Assembly (NCBI GenBank): GCA_019285715.1 | Contig: CP079108.1 | Location: 3,115,001 to 3,179,000, forward strand | DNA from: Sphingosinicellaceae bacterium | GTDB taxonomy: Bacteria; Pseudomonadota; Alphaproteobacteria; Sphingomonadales; Sphingomonadaceae | Length of the DNA stretch: 64,000 nucleotides | Direction of reading: 5' to 3' | Translations under genes and position numbers: made by a program | In this document: one piece after another, positions 1-9,436 of the stretch | How positions within the stretch are numbered: position 1 is the stretch's first letter | How the letters are laid out: each line of letters begins with the position of its first letter | Notes under the pieces: generated by a model | What the model saw: only the letters and a program-made list of their open reading frames with translations | Databases searched by the model: none | What the model was told of the DNA's origin: nothing

Positions 1-1
1 C

Positions 2-331
2 AGCAACGACGATTTCAGCCTGACGCTGCAGGAGCGCTGGTTCAGCAGCGGAACCTTCGGCAACCAGTATGTCGTCTGCCAGACCGGTTGCCCGGCATCG
101 ACTGCCAATAACCCGACCGTCGACTACAACAAGATGAAGGGCGCGCTCTACGTCGACGTCGGCGGATCCTACAACATCCGCCCGCAGGTCACCGCCTATT
201 TCAAGGTCGACAACGTCTTCGACCACGACCCGGCAGCTGCGCCGCAAACCAACACCGGTCTCGACGTCAATCCGGCGCTGTACGACACCCTCGGCCGGAC
301 GTTCCGTGCCGGCGTCCGGTTCAAGTTCTGA
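2..331 (+). CDS. TonB-dependent receptor, C-terminal end (partial)
   Basis: The reading frame is already open at the first bases of the window and ends at a stop at 329-331, so only the last 109 residues are present. They read as outer-membrane beta-barrel strands: alternating polar and aromatic residues, a segment with FKVDNVFDHDPA (the usual 'kvdNlfd' strand of TonB receptors) and a C-terminal RAGVRFKF that ends in phenylalanine, as expected for BAM-dependent barrel insertion. The ligand cannot be told from this fragment. The next gene, a secreted beta-helix protein, starts 31 bases downstream, which suggests carbohydrate uptake, but that is inference. Confidence 0.85.
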   Translation, partial: SNDDFSLTLQERWFSSGTFGNQYVVCQTGCPASTANNPTVDYNKMKGALYVDVGGSYNIRPQVTAYFKVDNVFDHDPAAAPQTNTGLDVNPALYDTLGRTFRAGVRFKF

Positions 332-362
332 CCGGCTCCCGGCCCGGCGGGGGAGTGTCGGC

Positions 363-3300
363 GTGAAGCAGTGGCTAGCGGGCTGGTCGGCGGCACTGCT
401 CGTCACGTCGCAAGCGGGTGCGAGCCCGTCGGCGCTGACGGCGATCCCCGCCGACGCACGCGCGGTCGTCGTCAGCGGTGTCGGCAACGGCATCGCCGAC
501 GATGCGCCGGCGATCCAGCGGGCGATCGACGCCGCTGCCGATCGTGGCGGCGGCGGCATCGTGTTCCTGCCCTCGGGCAACTACCGGCTCGGCCAAACTC
601 TCTTCCTGTGGCCGGGCGTGCGCCTGTTCGGGGCTGGTGCAAAGCGTCCCGTACTCAGCTTGAAGGCTAACAGCCCGGGCTTCCAGCGCGGCATCGCCAA
701 CATGGTGATCTTCGCCGGGGCCCGGCGTGATCCGGCGCGGCCGGTGCCATTTCCGCCGCCCGGCAGCATGCCCTTCGACAAGACCATCGCCGACGCCAAT
801 CCGGGCACCTTCTACTCGGCCTTGAGCAACATCGATTTCCGCATCGGCGCGGGTAACCCGGCAGCGACCGCGATCCGCTTCCACGCCGCCCAGCACGCCT
901 TCGTCAGCCACGTCGACTTCGACATCGGCTCGGGGCTGGCCGGTCTCTATCAGGTCGCCAACGTCGGCGAAGACCTGCACTTCAAGGGCGGCTGCTACGG
1001 TATCCTGGCTGAGAAAACCTCCCCCGCCTGGCCGTTCTCGCTGATCGATTCGACCTTCGAAGGACAGCGCGACGCCGCAATTCGCGAGCACGAGGCCGGG
1101 CTGACACTCGTCAACGTCGCCATCCGCGACGTTCCTGTCGGCATCGAGATCGACCGCGGCTACGGCGACTGGCTGTGGGGCCAGGACGTTCGCTTCGACA
1201 ATGTCCGCAAGGCCGGCGTCGTCATCTCGAACGAGGGCAACGTCTACACCCAGGTCGGATTCCAGAACGTCGCCGCGACCGGCACGCCAGTGTTTGCCCG
1301 CTTCCGCGACACTGGCCGCACCGTTCCCGGCATAGGATCGAGCTACACGGTCGCCGCCTTCAACTACGGCCTGACGCTGCCCAGTGTCGGCCAGATGGGC
1401 CGCTACGCGACGCGCTTCGATGCCGCTCCGGGCACGGTGCCCGTCGTCCCGCGCATCGTCCGCCCGCTGCCACCGGTCGCCGACTGGTTCGACGTCCGTA
1501 CCCTCGGTGCCAAGGGTGACGACCGCACCGACGACACCGCCGCCCTCCAGCAAGCGATCGACGGTCACCGCGTCGTCTATCTGCCGGCGGGCTTCTACCG
1601 GGTCAGCGATACGCTGCGGCTGCGGCCCGACACGGTCCTGATCGGCCTTCACCCGGGCCTGACGCGGATCGTACTGCCCGACAACACCCCCGGCTATCAG
1701 GGGGTCGGAGCCCCCAAGGCACTTGTCGCCTCCGCCGCTGGTGGCGATGCCGTCGTCACGGGCATCGGCCTCGACACCGGCGGCATCAACCCGCGCGCCA
1801 CCGCCTTGCTGTGGACCGCGGGCGCACAATCGCAGGTCACCGATGTCAAGTTCCAGGGTGGCCACGGCACCGACCGCTTCGATGGCACCCGCGAGACACC
1901 CTACAACGCCAATGGGACCGGGGACGCCGACCCGGCCAAGCGCTGGGACGCGCAATATGCCAGCCTGTGGATCACCGCCGGCGGGGGCGGCACGTTCGTC
2001 AACCTGTGGAGCCCCAGCAGTTTCGCCAACCCCGGTATCCTGGTCTCGGACACGCAGACTCCAGGCCGCATCATCCAGGCCTCGGTCGAGCATCACGGCC
2101 GCACCGAGATCGCCCTCAACCGCGTCGCCAACTGGGAGCTGATTGCCCCCCAGACCGAGGAAGAAGCCGGCGAGAGCGGCGACGCGGTCGCGCTCGAGAT
2201 CCGCGACTCCCGCAACATCCTGGTCGCCAACTTCCACGCCTACCGCGTCACCCGCTCGCGCAAGCCCGCAGCGGCGGCGGTAACGCTGTACAATTCCAAG
2301 GACATTCGCTTCCGGAACCTCCACGTGAATGCCGAGAGCGGCCTCGGCACCTGCGACGAAAACGGCTGCGCTACGTTTCTGCGGCTCAGCAAATACCCCT
2401 TCGAGAATGCGATCCGCGACGTCACCCACGGCCTCGACGTGCGTGAGCGCGAGTTCGCCGTGCTGGATATCCCCGCCAACCCCGCTCCCGTGTCTCCCGC
2501 GGTGTTTGGCGGCCGGGTCGAAAAGCTCGCCGACGGTTTCTTCTCGATCGGCGGTGGCGTGGTCGACGCGCAGGGCGTGCTCTACTTCGTCGATCGCCGC
2601 CAGCAGCGCATCTACAGCTGGTCGTTAGAGCGTCGGCTGGAGATCGTCCGCGACGCCGCGCTGGACGCGGTGAACCTTGCGGTCGACCGGAGCGGCAATC
2701 TGCTCGTGCTGTCGTCCGACGGCCGCAACGGCACGGTCTACAGCTTCAAGCCCGGCAGTCCCGACGCCGAACTCCGTGTCATCCTTCCTACCCCCGTCGC
2801 CGACCACGGCGCCGCTGCCACCGTCATACCGGTCAACTGGTGGACCAACGGAGAATTCCAGGACCAGATCGACCCGCACACCTACCAGTTCACGACGCTG
2901 GCCGAGATGTTCGCGCACTACATCGCGGTGCCGAAGCCTCAGGAATATCTGTCCCCCGACGGTAGCCTCGTGCTTCCAGCCTTCCGGGTCTTCCAGCAAG
3001 GCCCAGCCGACTTCCGGGGCGCGCGTTTCTCCGACACGCTCGATAGCTACGGCTTCATCACCGCCCGGCCCGGCGAACGCGTGTTCGTGACCAATGGCTC
3101 GGAGAACCGGACCTACAGCGGCAAGGTTGGCGCGGGCGGCGGCATCACCGGGCTGCGCGCCTTCGCCGATCGCGGCGGGGAGAGCGTCACCACGGACGGC
3201 GAAGGCCGCGTCTACGTCGCCAACGGTCAGGTCTTCGTCTACGGCAAGGACGGCGCGGAGGTCGGACGCATCGATGTACCGGAACGTCCGCTCCAGCTGC

Positions 3301-3374
3301 TGTTTGGCGGCCCTGCCAGGGACACGCTGTATATCCTGACGCATCACGCCCTCTACGCCTGGACGCCGAAGTGA
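363..3374 (+). CDS. Secreted protein with two pectate-lyase-3/GH55-like beta-helix domains
   Basis: A GTG start at 363 was chosen because GGGGGAG lies just upstream and the N-terminus then reads as a signal peptide (VKQWLAGWSAALLVTSQAGA); an ATG-like start at 306 would overlap the preceding receptor. The 1003-residue product has two copies of the Pectate_lyase_3 type opening: GNGIADDAPAIQRAIDAA near residue 40 and GAKGDDRTDDTAALQQAID near residue 380, each followed by 'LPSGNYRL' or 'LPAGFYRV', the usual first rung of such beta-helices. From about residue 715 the sequence changes to repeats such as GVLYFVDRRQQRIYSW and NLLVLSSDG, resembling a beta-propeller. It is probably exported and acts on a polysaccharide; whether it is a lyase, a GH55-type glucanase or only a binding protein is not decided by the sequence. 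Confidence 0.8.
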   Translation: MKQWLAGWSAALLVTSQAGASPSALTAIPADARAVVVSGVGNGIADDAPAIQRAIDAAADRGGGGIVFLPSGNYRLGQTLFLWPGVRLFGAGAKRPVLSLKANSPGFQRGIANMVIFAGARRDPARPVPFPPPGSMPFDKTIADANPGTFYSALSNIDFRIGAGNPAATAIRFHAAQHAFVSHVDFDIGSGLAGLYQVANVGEDLHFKGGCYGILAEKTSPAWPFSLIDSTFEGQRDAAIREHEAGLTLVNVAIRDVPVGIEIDRGYGDWLWGQDVRFDNVRKAGVVISNEGNVYTQVGFQNVAATGTPVFARFRDTGRTVPGIGSSYTVAAFNYGLTLPSVGQMGRYATRFDAAPGTVPVVPRIVRPLPPVADWFDVRTLGAKGDDRTDDTAALQQAIDGHRVVYLPAGFYRVSDTLRLRPDTVLIGLHPGLTRIVLPDNTPGYQGVGAPKALVASAAGGDAVVTGIGLDTGGINPRATALLWTAGAQSQVTDVKFQGGHGTDRFDGTRETPYNANGTGDADPAKRWDAQYASLWITAGGGGTFVNLWSPSSFANPGILVSDTQTPGRIIQASVEHHGRTEIALNRVANWELIAPQTEEEAGESGDAVALEIRDSRNILVANFHAYRVTRSRKPAAAAVTLYNSKDIRFRNLHVNAESGLGTCDENGCATFLRLSKYPFENAIRDVTHGLDVREREFAVLDIPANPAPVSPAVFGGRVEKLADGFFSIGGGVVDAQGVLYFVDRRQQRIYSWSLERRLEIVRDAALDAVNLAVDRSGNLLVLSSDGRNGTVYSFKPGSPDAELRVILPTPVADHGAAATVIPVNWWTNGEFQDQIDPHTYQFTTLAEMFAHYIAVPKPQEYLSPDGSLVLPAFRVFQQGPADFRGARFSDTLDSYGFITARPGERVFVTNGSENRTYSGKVGAGGGITGLRAFADRGGESVTTDGEGRVYVANGQVFVYGKDGAEVGRIDVPERPLQLLFGGPARDTLYILTHHALYAWTPK

Positions 3375-3535
3375 CGACCGCGCCGCCGCCGGGTGCATCG
3401 ATGAAGAAATCACCAGATCTAGAGCGATGTGTTTTCAAGAAAACGCGAAACCTCAAAACACCATCAACGATGAGTTAAGTTGTTTCCGGCTAAGATACGA
3501 CAAGATCACGAAATCCTGGCTTCTAAATGAGAGAG

Positions 3536-3552
3536 CCCCTTTGAGAAAGGGG
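3536..3552. terminator. Short stem-loop downstream of the beta-helix gene
   Basis: CCCCTTT, a GAG loop and AAAGGGG form a perfect 7-bp stem 160 bases after the stop of the beta-helix gene and about 100 bases before the next gene. No T-run follows on the plus strand, so the terminator assignment is weak. Confidence 0.3.
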
Positions 3553-3653
3553 GTCGCGCTAAGCGTCGCCGAAACGGACTCGATCCGGATAACGGTGCCT
3601 GATCGCGCGAGAATGGGGTTTCGCGATGTGTTCGATTTCAAGCGGAGGCGTTG

Positions 3654-4334
3654 GTGCGGGCGATTGAAGCTGACTGGATCTGCAAATCCTTGCTTGCGCT
3701 GGGGCCTGAAAAAGCCTCGCCGGTGGCAAATCTCGGTTCCTCGACCGGGTGGTTCCGATCGGTAAAAAAGCCGCATATCGAACAGCGTCTGCTGAAGCCG
3801 CTCCGGGACGCCGGCTTCGAAATCCTTCATGTCGATCTCAAGGAAGCCGAGGGCGTCGACCTGGCGGGCGATCTTTATGATGAGACTGTAAGGACGATGC
3901 TCCAGAGCCGAGGATTCCGCTCGGCGATTTTTTCGAACGTGCTCGAACATGTCCCCGACCCAGCGACACTCGCGGCCATGACGGAGGAAATCGTGGCGCC
4001 AGGGGGATATCTGCTGGTGACGGTCCCGCGGGCGTACCCCTATCATCCCGACCCGATCGATACGCTGTTCCGTCCGACGCCTGACGAACTCGTTGCACTT
4101 TATCGCCACTGCGACGCACTCGAGACGGTAGTCCTTACCGATGGTACGCCCTTTGATGACGAGCGAGCGCTCGGCCTTGCACACGTGGCCTTGATGCCGG
4201 TGCGGTGGGCGTGGCTGATCGGGAGCGGGCTGTGGCGACCGCAGATCGCACGGGCGTGCATAGCGCGCATCATGCACATGCTCCGGCCGGTGGCGGTGAC
4301 GTGCGCGTTGCTGCATCGACATCGCCCCGCCTGA
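3654..4334 (+). CDS. Class I SAM-dependent methyltransferase
   Basis: The 226-residue product matches the Methyltransf_11/23 type: a glycine-poor first loop NLGSSTGWF, then an acidic strand end ILHVDLKEAEGVDLAGDL, then the post-II strand with SNVLEHVPDP, and APGGYLLVTVPR, which is the classic 'kpGG.l.i.vP' strand. GTG at 3654 was preferred over TTG at 3651 because GGAGG sits five bases before it. The substrate is unknown. Position next to a flippase and a pyruvyl-transferase family gene suggests methylation of a glycan or lipid-linked sugar. The C-terminus (MPVRWAWLIGSGLWRPQIAR) is hydrophobic and could lie on the membrane. Confidence 0.8.
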   Translation: MRAIEADWICKSLLALGPEKASPVANLGSSTGWFRSVKKPHIEQRLLKPLRDAGFEILHVDLKEAEGVDLAGDLYDETVRTMLQSRGFRSAIFSNVLEHVPDPATLAAMTEEIVAPGGYLLVTVPRAYPYHPDPIDTLFRPTPDELVALYRHCDALETVVLTDGTPFDDERALGLAHVALMPVRWAWLIGSGLWRPQIARACIARIMHMLRPVAVTCALLHRHRPA

Positions 4335-4877
4335 CGGAGGCTGCTTCGCTCCACGGCATGCCATCGTGGCGACCTTTACGGCGGGCCAGAAGACGGTTTC
4401 CCGACTGGCCGCCACAGAGTCTGAAAGTCGTCACAATACGAGAATGGCCATATGGCGAAAGTCTTAACATCGGTACTTTTTGTTAGTACTATGACGCAAC
4501 GATTTGAAAAGCTGCTGGACTAGTATTTATTTATCGTCAGATGGTGATCATCTCGTCTCTCTTAACAGATAGGTAATCGACCCGCGCTATTTCCAGTCTG
4601 GGCACAGAGTGGAAGAGTCGGCATGGCGGGCCAGAGCTACGTACGCGATCAAGTTGAAGCGTGCGTCACGACAGAAATGATATGGCGGCTGCATTGATTA
4701 TTGATGCAACGCTAATCCGCAGCCGTGGCGCACTTCGCCACGCACCGCGTATTGCTTTAGATGCGTCGCGGATTGCTCTAAGTGAATTAATACTGGCGTA
4801 TCTGATCGCAGTCTCAAACGATGCAAACAACCAGCGGCGACTGCGATCAACTTCGGACTCCGGCCGCATTGTAAACA
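4335..4877. other. Gene-free stretch before the flippase, AT-richer than its surroundings
   Basis: No frame in these 543 bases carries a convincing gene; the 79-codon frame at 4661-4900 runs into the flippase start in another frame and resembles nothing. From about 4480 the base composition becomes clearly AT-richer than the coding DNA on either side. Two small dyads can be seen: TGCAT-9-ATGCA at 4690-4708 and GTGGCG-CACTT-CGCCAC at 4725-4741. A promoter for the flippase should lie here, but no convincing -35/-10 pair was identified. Confidence 0.5.
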
Positions 4878-6443
4878 ATGTCAGTAATCGTGACGGCTAA
4901 CACGAGCGGCCAGAATACGATCGCCCGCGGCGCGTCGCATAGCGTGGCGGGCATCGTCGCTCGCGGCGGTAGTTGGATGATCGGCGCGCGCCTGATCAGA
5001 ACGCTTGTCACGATACTGGGCATGATCGGCCTGGCACGGCTTCTGACACCCGCGGATTTCGGAATTGTCGCTATCACGTCGACCGTGACGGTCCTGTCGC
5101 TCGTCGTCATCGAAGGCGCGATCGACTACCCTGCCCTGCGCCACGACGGCCTCACACGCGATGACGTTCAGAGCATGATCTGGGCCGCGCTGACGATCAT
5201 CGTGCCATTCGCCGCACTCCTTTACTTCCTCGCCCCCGTGATCGAGGCGACCCTGCATTTTCCGCAGCTCGCCGGTGCACTGCGCGGTGTCATCCCGGTC
5301 ATCCTCCTGCAGGTCTTCTTCGTCACCGGCAGCGCCCTGCTTCGTCGCCAGCACCAGTTCAGGACCGCCGCTTTGGTCTCGGTTGGGTCGGTAGCGATCT
5401 ACATGGCGCTCGCCGTCGTCCTGGCCGCGCTCGGCCACGGCCTGTGGAGCATCATAATCGCGCAGAACATCTCGATGGTGGCGGCAGCCTTCTTCCTGAT
5501 GCGGCGAACCGAGATTGGCCTGCGCTGGCCAGGCCGCTTCTCGCTGGCCGCCATCGGCCAGGTCGGTGCCTACGGCGTCGCGACGCGGATTCTGGCTTGG
5601 CTGTGGACGTCGATCGATACGATTGCTGTCGCCGGGATGCTCGGGCCGGGGGCGGCGGGCCTGTATACGCGTGCCTATAATATCAGTGTCCAGCTCAAGG
5701 AACCGTTCAGCGCTCTCGATGTGCCGACCCGGCAGGCGCTGATCGCCGTCCGCAACCGCGACGGGCAGGTCGCCGCCCAAGCGCTCCTGATGCTGCGCCT
5801 GGTCACGTTTGGCACGGCCGGGACCGCGGCTCTGTGCGCGGTGCTGCGCGAGCCGATCGTGCTCATTCTTCTGGGCGGCCAATGGCGGGCGTCGGCGTCG
5901 GTCCTCGGGATCCTGATCATCGGGCTACCGGCCCGGGTCGCGCTGATGTTTTTCGACGGGCTTGCCACCGTCGCCGGTTCGATGCCGAACATGTTGCTGC
6001 GCCACGGTGTGCTGTGCATCGCAATCGGCGGTGGCGTCTTCTTCGCCGCACCCTACGGCATCAACGCGGTCGCCTTGCTCGTTTGCGCAGCCGCCTATTT
6101 CGCGCTGACCCTGCCCGCCCGCGAAAGTGAGCGCGCTCTCACCGGCGGCCGGCTGGCACTGCTTGGCGCCATGCTCCCCGGTCTCGCGTCCGGTGGCGCG
6201 CTGCTGGCCCTCGGCGAATTCGTCCTGGTCCCGCTCGCCGGCGGCAACCGCTGGGCAGCACTTGCCATAATGCTTCCTGCCGGTGCGCTGTTTGCCCTGC
6301 TGGTCGCCGCCGCGCTGCCGGCACACTGGCTGCCCTACGCGCTTTGCAAACGGCGCCAGGCGCTGTTCGGCCTTCGCTGGCGCGCTAAGCAGGCCCCGAT
6401 CTTCAAACCTGCCGCGACAGAACCGACGGCTGGCATTCCGTGA
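4878..6443 (+). CDS. Wzx-like polysaccharide flippase (MOP superfamily)
   Basis: The 521-residue product is hydrophobic throughout, with about 12-14 predicted membrane segments, and starts with the typical flippase opening GGSWMIGARLIRTLVTILGMIGLARLLTPADFG split over the first two helices ('ar.L.p.dfG' is the hallmark of the polysaccharide synthesis / RfbX family). A loop with GAAGLYTRAYNIS matches the 'G.y..a..i' motif of the central cytoplasmic region. It should translocate lipid-linked oligosaccharide across the inner membrane for exopolysaccharide or O-antigen assembly. The pyruvyl-transferase family gene follows after 41 bases. The start is ATG without an obvious Shine-Dalgarno sequence; no other start would keep the first helix. 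Confidence 0.85.
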   Translation: MSVIVTANTSGQNTIARGASHSVAGIVARGGSWMIGARLIRTLVTILGMIGLARLLTPADFGIVAITSTVTVLSLVVIEGAIDYPALRHDGLTRDDVQSMIWAALTIIVPFAALLYFLAPVIEATLHFPQLAGALRGVIPVILLQVFFVTGSALLRRQHQFRTAALVSVGSVAIYMALAVVLAALGHGLWSIIIAQNISMVAAAFFLMRRTEIGLRWPGRFSLAAIGQVGAYGVATRILAWLWTSIDTIAVAGMLGPGAAGLYTRAYNISVQLKEPFSALDVPTRQALIAVRNRDGQVAAQALLMLRLVTFGTAGTAALCAVLREPIVLILLGGQWRASASVLGILIIGLPARVALMFFDGLATVAGSMPNMLLRHGVLCIAIGGGVFFAAPYGINAVALLVCAAAYFALTLPARESERALTGGRLALLGAMLPGLASGGALLALGEFVLVPLAGGNRWAALAIMLPAGALFALLVAAALPAHWLPYALCKRRQALFGLRWRAKQAPIFKPAATEPTAGIP

Positions 6444-6484
6444 TGCCAGTCGGCCAAGCCCTGCCTGAACCCCGAGGAGCGATT

Positions 6485-7795
6485 ATGCCCGACTACCACG
6501 CTGCTCCAAACGCTGCCGATCAAGAGATCGTGCTGGTGACGCGGCTGCATACCAAGAATCAAGGCAACCAGGCGCTGTCCGTCGTCTGGCGTGACCTTCT
6601 TGGCAGTTGCTTCCCGACCCACGCGGTGCGGCCCATCGAGCGCAGTCCTGCCTATTTGAAACGCTTCCGGGTCGGAAGATTCGCCTCTGTCGCCGACCCC
6701 GTGGCGGCGTTCGATGCGGTCGCCCGCGGGTTGGTGGCCGAACTCCCGGCCGGCGCTCGCGAACGGCCGCCGATCGATCCGGCGATCCGCCACGACACCC
6801 GCATGGGCCAGACCGTGCGTTTCCGCGCCTTGCGGCAGGCGCTGGCGTTGCGGAGCCGGCTCTCGACCCTCGGGCTTGCCAAGACGGCCTATCTGGAACG
6901 ACTTGCACTGTTTCAGGGTGCTGCGCTGGTCGTCGTGAATCCGGCGGGCGAATTCATGGCCGAGGCGACCGACACGCCGATCGGATACCTGCTCGACATC
7001 CGCTGCGCCCAGTTGCTCGGCATACCGACCGCCGTCGTCAACCTGAGTTTCGAGGTCACGGATCCAACGGTGCGCCGCCTCTCGGCGCATGTCTTCGATC
7101 ACTGCGACCTCGTCGAGCTGCGCGACAAAGAAAGCCAGCATGAGTACGCCGCCGCCGGGGGCAGCGGCGTGCCGGTCGTGCTGCCGGATGCCGCCTTGTT
7201 GACGAAGCCACCTTCCAATCCCGGATTCCGCGCGACCAAAGGCTCGGTAGCGCTGGCGATCAATGGAATGCAGCTGCACGATGCCAGGCTCGAGCCCGAG
7301 TGGGAGGCCTTCCTGGAGCGCTTGCTCGACCGCGGCGTGACACCGACGCTGACCAGTAACGAGTGGTCCACCGATGCGCCACTGTGGGCTCCTGTGCTCG
7401 CCAGGCAGAAGATCACCGCGGTCGGTCAGAACAAGGACTACCGCGCCTACATGGAGATGCTGGGGGGTTTCGAAATTGTCGTCAGCAGCCGCCTGCACAG
7501 CTGCGTCCTGGCCATGCTGGCCGGCGCGGTCGTCGTGCCCCTCGAACTCGGAACGTTCAAGCTGACCGGATTTTTCAAGGAGGCCGGTTTCAGCGACCTG
7601 CCGATCCGCCTTGGCAGCCCGGGCTGGGAGGACGCTGTCCTCGCGCGGATCGCCACGATCCAGGCTGACCCGGAGGCCGCGCGCGCGGCCCAGTCGACCC
7701 GCCGTGACGCGGCTCGGCGGGCTCTGCACGAGAATCTCAGCGACGCCCTCCGCAGGCTCGAGATTGCGCCTATTCCTGCGGCGCGAGCAGCGTGA
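6485..7795 (+). CDS. Polysaccharide pyruvyl transferase family protein
   Basis: The start at 6485 was chosen because GAGGAG lies five bases upstream; the frame is open further up to 6440. The 436-residue product resembles the PS_pyruv_trans family (PF04230): an N-terminal strand-loop VTRLHTKNQGNQALSVVWRD ('nnGn.al'), a middle region with asparagine- and aspartate-rich turns, and a C-terminal half with the conserved SRLHSCVLAMLAGAVVVPLE, where Arg-Leu-His binds the nucleotide or phosphoenolpyruvate side in characterised relatives. Members add pyruvate ketals to sugars of exported polysaccharides, though many have other roles. It lies in line with the flippase, so a shared transcript is likely. 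Confidence 0.75.
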   Translation: MPDYHAAPNAADQEIVLVTRLHTKNQGNQALSVVWRDLLGSCFPTHAVRPIERSPAYLKRFRVGRFASVADPVAAFDAVARGLVAELPAGARERPPIDPAIRHDTRMGQTVRFRALRQALALRSRLSTLGLAKTAYLERLALFQGAALVVVNPAGEFMAEATDTPIGYLLDIRCAQLLGIPTAVVNLSFEVTDPTVRRLSAHVFDHCDLVELRDKESQHEYAAAGGSGVPVVLPDAALLTKPPSNPGFRATKGSVALAINGMQLHDARLEPEWEAFLERLLDRGVTPTLTSNEWSTDAPLWAPVLARQKITAVGQNKDYRAYMEMLGGFEIVVSSRLHSCVLAMLAGAVVVPLELGTFKLTGFFKEAGFSDLPIRLGSPGWEDAVLARIATIQADPEAARAAQSTRRDAARRALHENLSDALRRLEIAPIPAARAA

Positions 7796-7869
7796 CGGCG
7801 GCAGTCTATCGACCGCTTTCGAAGAGGTAGGCGCCCAAGTGTGCAGAGCTCTCAGAGGCGCAGTACCCC

Positions 7870-9411
7870 TCAGTCCGCCGCCACCGGCCCGCTCGGCGGC
7901 CGTGGCCGGCGCACGAGCCAGACCAGTCCGACCAGCACCAGTGCCACCCATGCGCTGAGCCGCGAGATGTCGTTCATCGCGAGCAGGTAGGCCTGGTTGA
8001 CCATCAGGCGGGTCACCGCCGCCGCGCCCTGGGTCGCGCTCGTGCCGAGGTGGGACAGGCCTTCGAGGACGCTGTTGTAGCCGGGCGCATAAGCGGTCAT
8101 GCCCTCCGACAGGCGGCTCTGGTGGAGGGCCTCGCGGCGGTCCCAGCCGGTCGTCACCAGCGACGCCGCGAAGCTGCCCGAGGTGATGCGCGCGAAGTTC
8201 GAGATGCCCGATGCCGACGGCAGGCGCTCCGGCGGGATGCCGTCGAGCTGGATGTTGAGCATCGCCAGGAAGAAGGTGCTCATCGCAACGCCCTGCACGA
8301 GCAACGGGATGACCAGTGTCCAGAAGCTGGCATAGGTCGTGAACTCCGAGCGCAGGTAATAGGACAGCGCGAACGCGCCGAAGGCGACGCTGGCGAGGAT
8401 GCGCGCGTCGATCTTGCTGCTCAGCCTTGCCACGAATGGCGTCAGCAACACTGCGACGATGCCGCTCGGGGCGGCGACCAGCCCGGCCCAGGTCGCGGTG
8501 TAGCTGAGCTGGGTCTGCAGCCACAGCGGCATCAGCAGCGTGTTGCCGAAGAACATCGCGTAGCCGAGGCTGAACGCAATCGTGCCGAGCGCGAAGTTGC
8601 GCGACTTGAACAGGCTGAGGTCGATCGCGGGATGCTCCTCGGTAAGCTCCCAGATCAGCCATGCGACGAAGGCGACGACCGCGGTGATGGCGCTGATCGT
8701 GACCGTCGTCGAATTGAACCAGTCGTGATTCTTGCCAAGGTCGAGCATGACTTGCAGCGCACCGACCCAGACCACGAGCAGCCCGAGGCCGACGGTGTCG
8801 ATCGGCAGCTGGCGGGTCGGGGTCTCACGGGTGCGGAGCGAGCGCCAGCTGAAGAACGCCGCGAAGATCCCGACGGGCACGTTGATCAGGAAGATCCAGC
8901 TCCAGTGGTAATTGTCGGAAATATAGCCGCCGAGCACCGGCCCCATGATCGGGCCGACGAGGGTCGTGATCGACCACACCCCGAGCGCGGTGGAGCGCTT
9001 GTCCGCGGGGAAGATCGAGATCAGCAACGCCTGGCTGCCGGGAATCATCGGGCCCGAAACCGCACCCTGTAGAATGCGGAAGGCGACCAGCGAGCCGAGG
9101 CTCCACGCGATGCCGCACAGGAACGACGCGACGGTGAACAGCAGCACCGACACCGTGAACGTGCGGACGACCCCGTAGCGGCCCATCAACCAGCCGGTGA
9201 GCGGCACCGCGACGCCGTTGGAGACCGCGAACGAGGTGATCACCCAGGTGCTGCTATCCGAGCTGACGCCGAGGTTGCCGGCGATGGTCGGTAGCGAGAC
9301 GTTGGCGATGGTCGTGTCGAGCACCTGCATGAAGGTGCCGAGCGCCAGCGCGAACGCGGTCAGCCCGAGAGCCGCGCCGGTCAGCGGCGGCATCGGTGCA
9401 CGACTGCTCAT
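7870..9411 (-). CDS. emrB: DHA2-family drug efflux MFS transporter (EmrB/QacA type)
   Basis: The 513-residue product is predicted to span the inner membrane 14 times and carries the DHA2 signature LDTTIANVSLPTIAGNLG in the first helix, the motif-A loop GWLMGRYGVVRTF and the motif-C helix GPIMGPVLGGYISDNY. It is the last gene of a minus-strand run marR, outer-membrane lipoprotein, HlyD adaptor, pump, so it very probably works as the proton-driven pump of an EmrAB-TolC-like tripartite exporter. The gap to the adaptor gene is 25 bases. The substrate is not evident. The convergent pyruvyl-transferase gene ends 74 bases from its stop. Confidence 0.9.
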   Translation of the reverse strand: MSSRAPMPPLTGAALGLTAFALALGTFMQVLDTTIANVSLPTIAGNLGVSSDSSTWVITSFAVSNGVAVPLTGWLMGRYGVVRTFTVSVLLFTVASFLCGIAWSLGSLVAFRILQGAVSGPMIPGSQALLISIFPADKRSTALGVWSITTLVGPIMGPVLGGYISDNYHWSWIFLINVPVGIFAAFFSWRSLRTRETPTRQLPIDTVGLGLLVVWVGALQVMLDLGKNHDWFNSTTVTISAITAVVAFVAWLIWELTEEHPAIDLSLFKSRNFALGTIAFSLGYAMFFGNTLLMPLWLQTQLSYTATWAGLVAAPSGIVAVLLTPFVARLSSKIDARILASVAFGAFALSYYLRSEFTTYASFWTLVIPLLVQGVAMSTFFLAMLNIQLDGIPPERLPSASGISNFARITSGSFAASLVTTGWDRREALHQSRLSEGMTAYAPGYNSVLEGLSHLGTSATQGAAAVTRLMVNQAYLLAMNDISRLSAWVALVLVGLVWLVRRPRPPSGPVAAD

Positions 9412-9436
9412 GCGCTATGTCCGAGCCGCCGCCCGC

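Noticed and set aside
375-2429. Open frame of 684 codons on the minus strand across the beta-helix gene
   Set aside because: High GC keeps antisense frames open; the translation is rich in Arg, Gly, Asp and Val without any family pattern, while the plus strand has clear domains. The same applies to long opposite frames at 6335-8662, 40010-42805, 44577-46559 and 56733-59369.
4661-4900. 79-codon plus-strand frame before the flippase
   Set aside because: No ribosome site, no recognisable sequence and it runs into the flippase start; treated as part of the non-coding gap.
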